Positions 33,320-44,867 of a DNA stretch of 64,000 bases are shown in pieces (the first letter of the stretch is position 1; every line of letters begins with the position of its first letter). A program made the position numbers and the translations under genes. Location of the stretch: assembly GCF_020360975.1 (NCBI RefSeq), contig NW_025408670.1, forward strand, positions 2,852,001 through 2,916,000, read 5' to 3'. A model generated the notes under the pieces. It saw only the letters and a list, made by a program, of their open reading frames with translations. It had not been told where the DNA came from and made no database searches. Source of the stretch: Hirsutella rhossiliensis. Its lineage: Eukaryota; Ascomycota; Sordariomycetes; Hypocreales; Ophiocordycipitaceae.

Positions 33320-34791
33320 GAGATTGTTGAGAGAAATTACGAGATGTGGTGCATGACATTGGGCTGTCTGTTTGCAAACGTGCCTTGTGTGGGCCTGGAC
33401 GATTTCAAACCAGTGTGTCCAGGGCATAATGCTGCCAAGTGGACGGAACTGCGCTGCTCCCGGCACTTTGATCCAAGTTCAGGGAGATGGTGTCATAGGC
33501 TCTGCCACGTTGCCCGCGTTCCCATATATCACATATTGCGCTGCCGCTCGTGAGGCTGGGAGCTGCTAATTTCAGGGAGCATGACGATACCAACAAGCCG
33601 GTGCTATCGGGGACTTTGACCAGTGGCGATAACGCCTACTTGACGACGTACATCCGCTTAGACTTGGGGCTATTCTTGGTCAGTGTACAATGACGAGAAC
33701 CCTGTGATGGAAGGACTGCTCTTTGCGCTGGCCACCCTCGAGTTAGGCCCTTGTAGCAGCCAGCATCGTCGAACAGCTCCCACGAGGAACCGGGCGAAGG
33801 GGTCCCGTGCAGGCAGGCGACTTGGGAGGTTGATGGCCTCTGCAGGGGTTGCACTTTAGCCCGGGGGGAGTCTTTAGGATGCCTGCCGACTGCAAAGATA
33901 GCGGGCAGAGATGGGTGGCTTTGCGGCGTTTGGAGCTGGCAGTGAAGCTGGAGACGGCTCCGTGCAGCTCTGGCCCTATACCCTCCCAATAAACACATCA
34001 AGTCAAATCATCTCTGCGTGTCTTGTGCTCGTCGGGATAGGTACGTATGCTTTCTTGATCTGGCAGTGTAAACGTTCGCTGCAGCAACTGGCCGTCCCCT
34101 GGACCACAGCAGCAGTGGCCTATTTCTTCTACTGATAGAACAGCCCCTAAGTCGCCTCGCCCGGCCCGCTGTAGCCCAGCTGCAGGCTCCTGCCTGAGGA
34201 TGCCTGTCTTCTGAGGCAGCAACGCTCGTTGCCCCGGCTGCCAAACGCGGAAGGCTCTTCCCTCTTCCTCTCCCTCTCTCCCTCCTCTTTCACCTCCAGC
34301 GCTCTTCGTCCTGCATCTTGGTGGAATTTATCCTTTTCACCTCCTTCGGCCGTCTTCTAAAGGCGTCTTGCCGCGCACCTCATCCATCCCGCCACCACAC
34401 ATCTATACAGTGTGACTCTTCGTATCAGCGGTCATCGAGGAGGCTCTTCAGTCCCCTCAAAAGGTCAGTCGATCATCGTTTCCCTTGCTCTTTTCTTATT
34501 CATACCTTCACCGCACCTGAGCGCCAGGCTGCTGTGCTCAAGCGAGCCTGCTTGGCCTTTGCACACCCCTGCTTGCCTGCGAGCATTCCAGATTCTTCAT
34601 GCCACCTGTATTTCCCGAACCTTCTCAGCCGTTGTCAAATATCCAAGAAGGTGAAAGGCCCTTTCCGCCTTGCCAACCTCCGACCTCCCAACAGCTCTTC
34701 ACATCCATCCTACTTCGAGCTGCCTTCTCAAACACAACCTTTCGAGTTCACCCAGGCTAACTGCCCGCCTGCTACCCTTAGCTGCTTCACC
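33320..34791. other. Intergenic region with probable long leader
   Basis: 1.5 kb upstream of the DEAD-box gene. From about 34230 it is pyrimidine-rich (CTCTTCCCTCTTCCTCTCCC), consistent with a promoter and long 5' leader. An open frame at 34318-35040 runs through this leader into the first exon. The start at 34792 was preferred because upstream residues look non-conserved. Confidence 0.5.
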
Positions 34792-36766
34792 ATGGCTGAA
34801 TGCACCATGGACAACGCCGCAGGTCCCACCGATGTCAACGGCTGGGTCCAGCAACAAGCCACCGACTACACTGCTGTTGAGGCCGCGGAGAACATGCACA
34901 CTTGGGATGGCAACGCTCCCGTCTACCAGTGGAGCGACGAGTTTGGAGACGTTGGTCCGAGGTTTCCTCACCTTGAATTAGAGCTGTTCGGTGATCCCGC
35001 AACTCGTCATGAACGTACTGGTCTGGACTTTGCGAGGTAGGCGCACCATCCTCGCTACATCCTTGTGTTATTTCTGACGCTTTTCAGGATCGATCAAATC
35101 GAGGTCCAGCAAGAAGGGCCTGTCAGGATTGATCCTGTTCGATCTTTCAAGGACGCCGGCCTCCATCCTGTCATGCTCGAAAACATCCAGCTCTTCGGTT
35201 TTGCCAACCCGACCCCGATCCAGAAATACACAATCCCTTCCATGCTTCAGGGACACGATGTAATCGGCATCGCTCAGACGGGTGAGTACGCCCCAACCTT
35301 GGCCCGTGCCCGTAAAAGCTAACATTTCATGTCAGGCTCAGGGAAGACTGCCGCCTATCTTATACCCATTCTGAGCAAATTGATGGGCAAGGCCAAAAAG
35401 ATCACGGCTCCAAGGCCCAACCCTGCCACCCATGATGCGAATTCTCCGAGATTCGTGGCAGAGCCACTTGTCTTGATCGTCGCCCCAACTCGCGAGTTGG
35501 CGGTGCAGATCTTCAACGACACACGAAGACTCTGCTACAGATCTATGCTTCGTCCCGCCGTGGTCTATGGCGGAGCCGCCGTTCGTGACCAACGCGACAA
35601 TCTGGCCTTGGGCTGCGACATACTCATCGGAACGCCAGGGCGACTGATCGATTTTATGTCGCAGCCAGACGTTCTGGCGCTTCGGCGCCTCAGATATGTG
35701 GTCATCGATGAGGCAGACGAGATGCTGGATTCAGATTGGGGCGATGACATTCGTCAGATCCTCACGGGCGGAGGTGAGTCCTTTCAATAAACTTTGCCGC
35801 TCTCGACGCTGACGATTGCTGTGCAGAACAGGATGAGGGGAACATCGTCTATGGCCTGTTCTCAGCCACCTTTCCCAAGGCGGCCCGCGATCTTGCCAGG
35901 GACCATCTATCGGCTTCTCACGTTCGCTTCCGCGTTGGTCGCGCTGGCAGTACCACCGAAAACATCCGGCAGACCGTGATGCAGGCAGAACGCGACGAAA
36001 AGCGCGACAAGCTCGTCAACCTGCTCAATGGGATGCACGGGGTCCGGACACTCATCTTCGTAAACTCTCGTCAAGAGGTTGATAACCTGGACGATTTTTT
36101 GTTCAACACAGGTGTTCCGGTGACGTCGATGCACAGCGACCGAACCCAGATGGAGCGAGAGGCCGCCCTGCGAGCGTTCCGATCTGGGAAGGCGCCGATT
36201 CTTGTTGCAACTGGCGTCATGGCGCGTGGCATTGACGTCCGCAATGTCATGCACGTCATAAACTACGATCTTCCCTCCATGGATTATGGGGGTATCGAGG
36301 AGTATACGCATCGCATTGGTATGTCTGAATCGCTATTGCATGTGGAGGATTGACGTGCTGATTCGATGTGTGAATAGGCCGAACTGGACGAATGGGCCAT
36401 CGTGGCATTGCCACTTCCTTCTTTTCCGAAAGGGACGAACCAATAGCGAGCGTCTTGACTCGAACTCTGCTTGAGACGAAGCAGGAAATACCGGACTTTC
36501 TGCAGCTCTACGTTCCGCAGGGAGCAGCTGCCGAAAAGCCCAAATTCGAGACAGAGTCGGATTTTGATCCCGCGGACCTCGGCGCCACTGCCGACCTGGG
36601 CGACGTGGGAGGTGGTGCTTGGCTCAACGGAGGTGAGGCAGCCGAGCCTGAGGCGGACGGCTCCGGTGGTGCTGGCTGGGGCGCTGGGGGTGGTGACGAC
36701 TCGGGAGGCAACACGAACGGCAATGGGTCCTGGGCCGCTGCTCAGCCTGCCCAATCCGGCTGGTAG
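34792..36766 (+). CDS. ATP-dependent DEAD-box RNA helicase (Ded1/Vasa type)
   Basis: Five exons (34792-35036, 35088-35281, 35336-35773, 35827-36318, 36378-36766) encode 585 residues, all in frame. All core motifs are visible: Q motif FANPTPIQKYTIP, motif I AQTGSGKT (about 142-149, split by an intron), PTRELA, GG, TPGR, DEAD (about 270), SAT, ARGIDV and HRIGRTGR (split by the last intron). The C-terminus is Gly/Ala/Asp-rich and ends with Trp. Ded1/Vasa-type helicases remodel mRNA during translation initiation or RNP assembly. The N-terminus is short and lacks RGG repeats. The divergence suggests a Vasa-like paralogue rather than the main Ded1. Confidence 0.9.
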
Positions 36767-37197
36767 ACGGTTCTCGAGGATCGTACCGCGTTGGATGGAC
36801 AGTTAGCCAGGCGTCAAGCTCACGTCAGACTCGCCAATTTGCGGTGTGCGCTGAAGCCTTTGCTAAAGCGTCAGGATGGGCACGTGAAGTCAGAGGGAGT
36901 TGGTGAAAATGGAGGCGAGAGAGTTAGTGGAATGAGATTCGACAAAGAACAGCAGGAGCAGAATTGAAGCCGCCCTGTCTTCCGTCTCCAGGGATTTGTT
37001 ACGTGAGTGGCAGCAAAGAGATGGGCAGGAAAGGCCCTCTCGTCTAAGTCGAGCCTGACTTAATAGTGCCCGCAGCAGTATGAGCCGAGTGATTGTGCAT
37101 CAAGGTAGCTTGTCATTGAGCTTTGATTGCTCGTTCTCCTACACTACCGGGCTTGGTCTCCAATACTCGCGTAAGGGGGGGCTCAAGCTCGTCTATC
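36767..37197. other. Convergent intergenic region
   Basis: 431 bp between the helicase stop and the aldehyde dehydrogenase stop. Presumably both 3' ends; no other feature. Confidence 0.5.
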
Positions 37198-38955
37198 CTA
37201 CATGTTGTTTATCATGCGCATCAGGCCCTTGAGCTTCCTAACGGGCCCGCCGTAGCCGACCTCGACGACGCCGTAGGCGAAGGCCCAGCCCTTCTGTTGG
37301 CTGGGGACGGGATAGCGGACGGGCGGGGGGATGGAGGTGCGGATGCCGAGCCAGGCGAGGCGGTCCTCGCAGACGCTCTTGATATTGCAGAGACCGCGGA
37401 GGCCCTCGCGGCCGGCGAAGCGGCCGTAGCCCGAGCCGGCGACGCCACCAAAGGGGAGCTGGACGGCGTAGTAGGCGGCGAAGTCATTGACGGCGACCAT
37501 GCCGGCCTTGAGGCCTGCGACGAGGCGGGGCATGGCGGGGTCGCGCTCGGAGCCGAAGACGGAGGCGCCGAGGCCGAAGGAGGGGGCGTTTGCGACGGCG
37601 AGCATGTCGGGTGCTGACGAGGAGGGGGCGCGCATGAGAGTGAGGATGGGGGCGAAGCATTCGTGCTGGGCGATGAGCATGGCGGGCGTCACGTCGACGA
37701 GGAGGGTGGGGGAGAAGTAGTGGCCCCGCGGGTAGTCGGGGTGTGTGTGGCGGCGGCCGCCGACGAGGAGGCGGGCGCCGCGGGAGACGGCCTCGGCGAT
37801 GAGCTCTTCGAGGCGGTCGAAGGAGGCGTCGGAGATGAGGGCGCCGACGTCGGCGTCTGGGCCAAGGCGCAGGGCCCTGACGCGGGGCTCGAGCACGGAG
37901 ACGAGGTCGTCGTAGAGGGCACCGGCGGCAATGACGCGCTCGATGCCGATGCAGTTCTGGCCGGCGGCTTGAAAAGTGCCGCGCAGGATGACCTCGACGA
38001 TGCGCGGCAGGTCGGGCGCGGCCGAGTCGAGGATGACAAAGGGGTCCTTGCCGCCGAGCTCGGCGACGACGGGGGTGAGGCTCCTCGCGGCGCTGGCGGC
38101 GACGTGGCGCGCGACGGCCTGGGAGCCGATGAAGGTGACGTGGGCGATGGCCGGGTGCGACGTCAGGTGGGCGGCCGTCTGCGGCCAGCACACGAGCGTC
38201 TGGACCAGATGCGGGTCGTGGCCGTGGGCGGCGAGGGCGCCGCGCGCGATGGCGGCAAAGTAGGCGCTCGACCAGGCCGTCTGCTCCGAGACCTTGACGA
38301 CGACGGCGTTGCCGGCAAAGAGGGAGCTGACGATGGGGCCCATCATGTTGTGGAAGGGGTAGTTCCAGCTGACGAGGGCGGCGACGACGCCCAGGGGCTC
38401 GTAGCGCACCGTGTTGCGCTTGTAGGCCATGAGCAGGTTCGTCGGCCTCGACTCGGGCCTCAGCGCCTCCTCGCCATGCGCCAGCGTCCACTGGATCCTC
38501 TCCACCGTCACGAGGATCTCGCCCAGCTGGGCATCGACCAACGTCTTGCCACTATCCAGCGCCGCGACGCGACAGATGTCGTCGGCGGCGTCGAGGACGT
38601 GCCGCATCAGGGTGCGCAGGACGGCCCTGCGCTGCGCAAACGTCGTCGTCGCCCACTTGCCCTGCGCGGCGGCCGCGGCCGCGACGCTGCGGTCGATGGC
38701 GGCCGGCGACGACGGGTTGACGAGGCCGAGGAACCGGCCGGTGCAGGGGGCGTAGCACTGCACGGCTGACGAGCCGGGCAGCTTGACCGACGTGTGCTCG
38801 ACCGTCGTCTCGGGCGATGGCGGCTTGGGGGGCGCGACGGCATAAGGAACCGGCGATGACCGCTCCGTTCCCACAGCTCGCCAGAGGAACAACAGCACCG
38901 AGACCAAGACGGCGAGCACAGAAACCCCAACCCGCAAAGGCGTTATCCTGTCCAT
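37198..38955 (-). CDS. Membrane-anchored aldehyde dehydrogenase (Msc7-like)
   Basis: Single exon, 585 residues. An N-terminal membrane helix (about residues 8-26, VGVSVLAVLVSVLLFLW) precedes a full aldehyde dehydrogenase fold. Visible are the NAD-site region ALVSWNYPFHN, general-base Glu in VAELGGKDPF (about 300) and catalytic Cys in GQNCIG (about 335). The family oxidises aldehydes to acids with NAD(P). Yeast Msc7, the closest architecture from memory, has an N-terminal anchor and ER localisation. The frame is open upstream to 39045, but those residues are Pro/Cys-rich and the ATG at 38955 directly precedes the anchor. The coding sequence is very GC-rich. Confidence 0.88.
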   Translation of the reverse strand: MDRITPLRVGVSVLAVLVSVLLFLWRAVGTERSSPVPYAVAPPKPPSPETTVEHTSVKLPGSSAVQCYAPCTGRFLGLVNPSSPAAIDRSVAAAAAAQGKWATTTFAQRRAVLRTLMRHVLDAADDICRVAALDSGKTLVDAQLGEILVTVERIQWTLAHGEEALRPESRPTNLLMAYKRNTVRYEPLGVVAALVSWNYPFHNMMGPIVSSLFAGNAVVVKVSEQTAWSSAYFAAIARGALAAHGHDPHLVQTLVCWPQTAAHLTSHPAIAHVTFIGSQAVARHVAASAARSLTPVVAELGGKDPFVILDSAAPDLPRIVEVILRGTFQAAGQNCIGIERVIAAGALYDDLVSVLEPRVRALRLGPDADVGALISDASFDRLEELIAEAVSRGARLLVGGRRHTHPDYPRGHYFSPTLLVDVTPAMLIAQHECFAPILTLMRAPSSSAPDMLAVANAPSFGLGASVFGSERDPAMPRLVAGLKAGMVAVNDFAAYYAVQLPFGGVAGSGYGRFAGREGLRGLCNIKSVCEDRLAWLGIRTSIPPPVRYPVPSQQKGWAFAYGVVEVGYGGPVRKLKGLMRMINNM

Positions 38956-40099
38956 TCCCCCGTCAGCTCGGATCGGAGGGACTGAGAGGAAATGGGGTGG
39001 AGGGGGACGTACGAGACATCGACACGGCCAGCAAGCCCACGCCAAAGGGCCGCCGCCCTCGCAAACGCATCCTCTTCCATCGCAGCCACAGCCAAAGCCC
39101 CGTGCGAATCCTTAGACACAAGACACGAGGAGCTTCTTGCGCCGCCGATGCCTCAGCCTCTCAGCCGCGCCGCGACATGCCACAGCCTTTCTAAGGCGGT
39201 GACTTGCGGCAAACGTTGGGGGCGGGGGCGGTGGGTGATGTCGTACGACAGATGAAAAAGATAAGCATCCAAGCATCGTCAATCTAAGCCAGTGGAGCTC
39301 GCCAATTCCAAAAAAAAAGGCTAGCAACCCCTGCCAAGAAAACGGTCAGCTCATGTCGCCAGAATTCAGTCAAAGTACCCGTACTTTTTGGCCCTTCATT
39401 GGCGACATGGCAGGACAAAGCGAAGATACAGCATGTCATCGACATATCTTTAAAATACTTCTTTGAATTTCCAAGAAGAAGCTACTGGAATATTCCATAC
39501 ACGTCACTCTCCCCCCCCCACCTGCGCTCCCAGTATCCAGCCAGGACCACAGCGTCGTATCAACGCCACCCTGCTCCTGTCGACTGTCCTCCCTCGGCAT
39601 ACACCAGTCAATCGCGTCCACTGGCCCTCAAGACTCTATACAGCACGCGTGGGAAAAGGGGAGAATAGAGAAGTGAAGGAAAAATAAACACTAAGGGGTC
39701 TCCTGCCCAAGGCAACTTCTCTCCGTGCTCCATCCCCAAGAACGCCTAACAAAACACAATGGCTTCCAGGCGCCAGAGGCAACAGCAACCAGAGATGCAG
39801 GCTCCTTTACAGCTCTGCCACGGTGGTGGCTGCTGCATCAGAGGTGTATACGATGCGTTGGTATCCGTGGTTTGTGTGCCAGACCGGCAAGGGAAGCAAC
39901 AACTCGTAGATCGCTCATGCAGATCGTCAAAAGCATGAAAATGCCGCCCATGCTGCGGTGTGACCGGGATATCGATGACGAAAGGGAAAGACAGGTAAAA
40001 AATAGTTGGAGGCATGGATTTTTGTACGTCGGTCGGGACGATAATGTACAGTGGTCCCGGGGATTAGCTTGGCCGTGACAAGCGTCGCTCAGCCGTGTC
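38956..40099. other. Intergenic region
   Basis: 1.1 kb containing the aldehyde dehydrogenase promoter and the 3' end of the flippase gene, both on the minus strand. No gene seen. Confidence 0.5.
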
Positions 40100-43000
40100 C
40101 TAATTATTGGCACTCTTGGTCAACGACAGGCCTCGTAACCTGGCCCTTAGCCGGGCGCCGCCGCCGCCCGACTGGCTGGATTCGATGCGAGAGAGTCGTG
40201 CTGCCGACGTAAAGTCGTTGCTAGCCTCGTAGCTGGCCCGCACGCGATCCATGGACATGCGCATGCGGTCGTACGACGGCCTCGCCCTCTCCACCGAAGG
40301 TCGGCCCTGCGGAGGCACGTCAAGCGATTGCCGATTCGCGGGCACAATGTCCAGAGACATGCGGTTGGTCGTGAAATTGGTCGAGTCGCTGCCGTGCTGC
40401 GTGTGGTTGTGCGCCGTCGTCCGCGTGGCCGTCGATGGCGGGTAGATTGGCCGCAGGTCTTCGTCGACGCTGTTGTAGGGAACGTGTTTGGTCTTTTTCG
40501 AGCCGTTGGACGACTTCGACTTCTGGCTCTTGGTGTCATTGGCCTTGGCCCCTTCCGACTCGTCATCCGCAGCGAGGAGGTGCGCAAACTCGCCCATCTT
40601 CTCCTGCTCGCGGATAATGTCCACGTCGTATGGGAAGTAGACCTTCTGGAGCGCCTTGATGGCGAACCGCGGGAACAGGCAGATGACAGGCACAATGAAG
40701 AAGACGGCCCAGAAGCTGGCTTCGCCGTACACCTGCGCGGCCGTCTTGTAGAAGAAGGCGGATCCGGTAAAGGAAGTGTACACGCCGGTCCAGAAGAAGA
40801 TGAAGAGGTCGCTGACCACCACAATCAGGAGCATAAGCCAGTCCCACCGGTACGTGTTGATCAGGATGTACCCGTTGATGGTGAGGACGGCGGGATGTGC
40901 AATGTATGCCCCAAAGCGCAACCTGTCCTCGAGGCCCAGCCCAGAAAACGTCACCGACCTGCCAGAGATGAACAGCAGGTAGGGGATGAAGAAGACCATG
41001 ACGGACTGGTAGATGCCGTCAACCATGTAAAGCCTGCAATTGGCCGCGTCAGTGGTCGTGCAATGAAGCCGGCGTGCCCGAAGGAGGTCTACTCACCAAA
41101 ACTTGCGCTGCGTCCACTCCAGCCGCTCGATGCCTCGTCGGTACAGTTCGGGCACGGCGAGCGAAACCTTGTCTGAAACGTCCTGGTCGAGCACGCCCAT
41201 GATGCCGACGGGTATCGAGGTGAAGAACAGGTTGAACATGAGGATGTACGTGTAGTCGAAGAGGTAGGTTATGTCAAAGTCGCAGAAGATCTCGAACCAA
41301 AAGATGCTAAAGGTCCACACCATGTTCTTGTAGAAGAAGTTGCTGATGCTCTCCGCCAGGCGGCGGTAGGACCAGCGGCCGTGCACCAGCACCAGGCGTT
41401 GCAGGAAGCGGAACTGGGCGATGGCATAGTCGGAAGACATGGCGGCCTGGCGGCCTTCGACGCCGGCGATGCCTACGCCCACGTCGGCTTCTTGAATCAT
41501 GGCCACATCGTTGGCTCCATCTCCGATGGAAAGCGTCATGACGTCGAGCCCATTCTTGACCATTGCCACCACGGCAGCCTTCTGCGCCGGGCTGACGCGG
41601 CAGCATAGGACAGACTTGCACTGCTTGCAGAGGAGCAAGAACTTTTGCTTGAGGCGGTCGTGGAGAGCCCAGCGAAGGGTGAAGCCGTCAATAACGAGGC
41701 CGTGCGTCGGCGGGGGCGGCTCGTGGTTCTTCTTTGCTGCCGCGAGGTCGTTGTCGTCGCCGACAATGTTGAACGTCTGCAAGTTCTGGTCCAGCAGCTT
41801 CTCCGTCGTCTCGAGAAACAAGTCGTCGCTTGTCTCACCCGTCTCGTCTTCATCGAGCTTCATGTGGATTAATTCCATGTCGTTGTTGAGCAGGTTGCAG
41901 GAAAACCCAATGTTGATGGCCGTCTCGACCTTGTCACCGGTCAGAACCCAGAGCTTGATGCCGGCCTGGCCGAGCAGGGCGATGGTGTCTGGCACGCCGT
42001 CTTGAAGCCGATCCTCGATTGCAGTGCCACCAATGAGCATCAGATCCTGCTCAATCAGCTCTGCCACATTCTCCAGCTTCTCCTCTCGGTTCTCGAGCGC
42101 TGCGGCAGCGACGTCGTGCTCCTTCTTCCAGTCCTTGTACTCTTGCTCCGCCAGCTCTCGCTGAGCAATGCAGAGCGTTCGTAGACCTTCTCGGGCAAAC
42201 ATTTCGAGGTGCTCGGCCGTCTCCCGCCTCAATTGTTGCTGCTTGCCTCGCTTCAGCCGCGCGTAGATTACCGAATCGGCGCCCTTGCAATAGAGCACGA
42301 TTTTACCGTCGGGCATCCGGACGATGGAGCTCATTCGCTTCCTGCTGGAGTTGAACTCGATTGTGTTGAGGATTTGGTAGTGGCGGTCCTCGCCCATCAC
42401 GTTGAGATTGATGCCGTCACCGGAATTGCCCAAGACGGTGAAGCCCATGTCTCGAGCCGTGGCGACCAGGGCTTCTTCATCGGGTGACTGTGCCTTGAAG
42501 GTCATCTTTGGGGGGTCACCCGGCGTCCTCTCTGCAATGACGGTGTGGCAGAGGGCCAGCGCCAGCATGAACTCTTTGTTGGACGCCTGTTGCTCGGGTC
42601 CAGACTCGCCTGCCAGGTCCGAGACAAAGTCCGGTGCGATGAAGGTGACGTCTTCGTCGTGAAGATACGGGCTGTCGTGGATTTTGCGGAGTCCGGCCAG
42701 GGCTCGGACTTTGGCCTCGGCAATTTCAGACTGTATTCTCGCCGTCTCCTTCTCGACGTCGACGCCAAGTCGCTTTTGCATCCCGGCTTGCGCCTCCGTA
42801 TAGGCCTCACCGTAGGGCTGGCCGTTGATGGTCGCCTTTTTAAACTCCATGACGTTTTGCGTGAGAGTACCCGTCTTGTCGGAGAAGATGTACTCGATCT
42901 GACCAACGTCGTCGGATATGTTCCAAGACTTGGGTATGCAGGGTTGGTCGATCTTGTCGTAGTACATCTCCACGTCGCTGAAGATGAAGACGGCCTGGAG

Positions 43001-44867
43001 CGTGCGCACAATTTCGAGTGTGATGTAGAGGGAAATTGGGACCAGGTTTTGGAAGACGATGATGGCGGCCCAGAAGGTGATGAAGCCGCTCATAGGGGGG
43101 CTGCCACCGATGGAGCCAAATTCGAAGAAGTGGAGTGAGGCATCCGTCTTTGCCCAGGCCACGCCGTTAACGATGGCTGAGAGCAAGCACATGATGAGAA
43201 GTATGCCAAAGTTGCAGAGAACGTTGAAATTCATCTCACGGGCGATCCTGGCGCGCTTGCTAGGCGTCATGCCGGCATTCATCATGATCTTTGTGTCGTG
43301 CCCTGTGAATATGATGACGCCGAGAACCCACTCGGTATTGCGGAGGTTGCATCCTCGCAGCAGGAGATTGTCGATGGTGATGGGCTCCGTCATGTCCTCG
43401 GGCTCGTCGTCGGGGTACCCGGGGACCGTTTGATGCCATCGAACGGCACCGCTGTACTTGTAAAGATTGGGTTGCGGAGGCTCGCTCTCGATCCTGAACT
43501 CGGCCCTCTCGCAGTCGCGGGCGTGCTTGAGAGATCGTCCACAGCGCAGAGCCTGGCGAACCTTCAGATTCGTCTCGCCATCCAAGTTCTTCGTCTCCAC
43601 GTAGCAGGCGCCATCAGGGTCCGAAGTTGAGAGGATGATGACGTCGGCGGGCAGTTCGTCGTCGTTGTAGATTCGGACAAAGTCCCCGACTTGGAGGCTC
43701 TTCCAGGCATCCTTCTTGAACCTGGCTCCCTGAGGGGCATGCCGATGGTTGATGAGGTCAGATTTCATCGACTGGGCTGCCGCGTCGCGTTTGGCGTCGT
43801 TGTCTTCTTTGTCGTCGTCGTCGCCGTTGTCACCGTCGGGCAGTTCAATCCGAGGAACATTAACATTGCTAGCCGAAATGGGGGACGGTACGGGAGTCAT
43901 CTGGATATCTTCTCGCGCAGACACGAAAGACTCGGCGGCAAATGGTGAGGTGAGAGACTCGCGCATCGACCTCCGGGTGCGCACAGTCTCAACCGAGATG
44001 CGGCCCTCATCTTCCTCTGTAGGGTTCAACTTGCGCGCCTTGCGCTCCACCCTGACGGTCCTGGCCTTCTTGGACCACAAACTCTCAATGGCACGCCACA
44101 TGGAGCCAAAGAACTGCGAATTGGCCTTTTTGAACTTTCTCCACGAGGAAACATTGTCTTCCTCGACATTAACATTGTTCCAGTTGTGTAGCCGGTGAAC
44201 AGGGGCGTTGTTGAGCTCGATGTCGAGGATGGTGCGTCGGTAGTCTTCAATGGCGTCCTTGATGGCAGTGACGACAATGATGAAAATGAGGGGAACGGCG
44301 TTGAGCCCGGGGTTGACTCCGCCAAAAATGGGAAACACCTGGCGAGGGAGGAAGACTTAGTATCGAGCGGCTCTTGGACGAGTTTGGAAGAGGGATACTC
44401 ACAACAAGAATGACAAGAAAGAGAAAGAAAATGTTGGCCACATTGTGGAATTGGAACCACAAGTTCTTGGGAATAAACGAGAGTGGTGTGTACTTTGCCG
44501 TCCTGATTTTGTTCCGCGGGAAGCTGTACATCGGATGGCCGTCGTCGAGTAGCTCACCGGGGAGAGGGAGGTTGAAGTACAGCGTGCGGCTGTTACTGTC
44601 GTCGTGCGACTCTCCCGAGTCCGAATCCGAGTCCTGGGCGTCTCCGTCGCCAGAGCCTACCAAAGGTGGTTCGTTGCCTTGACCCCCCGCAGATTCCTTC
44701 TCGTTGGACGGGGTTCTCCGGTGCTGCACGCGGTTGATTAGGGAGAGCCGCTTGGTGCGACTGCTCTTGATTGTCATCTTGCGGGTGGCCCAGCGTGCCC
44801 TCTGCGTGTGCTCGAGTTTCTGGGACATGGCGTCGGCACCGGGGTCGAGGTTGGCGGATGAGGCCAT
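40100..44867 (-). CDS. P4-type ATPase, phospholipid flippase (Dnf1/2 type)
   Basis: Exons 44403-44867, 41097-44338 and 40100-41033 encode 1546 residues, all junctions in frame. The enzyme moves aminophospholipids or phosphatidylcholine from the outer to the cytosolic leaflet, usually with a Cdc50/Lem3 partner. Order: acidic Ser/Asp-rich N-terminus; first helices (FHNVANIFFLFLVILV, split by an intron); actuator domain; phosphorylation motif DKTGTLTQN (Asp near 637); nucleotide site with KGADSVIYARL; hinge TGDKVETAINIG and GDGANDVAMIQ; C-terminal helices; long Ser/Arg-rich tail with repeated RxSxDxxR segments. Such tails are targets of kinases in yeast Dnf1/2. It is the largest gene in the window. 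The start is the ATG at 44867; the frame is open farther upstream to 45077 without conserved residues. Confidence 0.92.

Noticed and set aside
33911..34135. 74-codon frame with one hydrophobic stretch upstream of the helicase
   Set aside because: A single hydrophobic run in a leader region is not enough evidence for a gene. An upstream small membrane protein is possible but unsupported.
37484..38491. Long minus-strand frame (335 codons) rich in Arg and Pro
   Set aside because: It is an out-of-frame shadow of the very GC-rich aldehyde dehydrogenase coding sequence.
37663..38769. Long plus-strand frame (368 codons) opposite the aldehyde dehydrogenase
   Set aside because: Gly/Asp/Glu/Val-rich antisense shadow without a recognisable domain. 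GC-rich genes give such frames.
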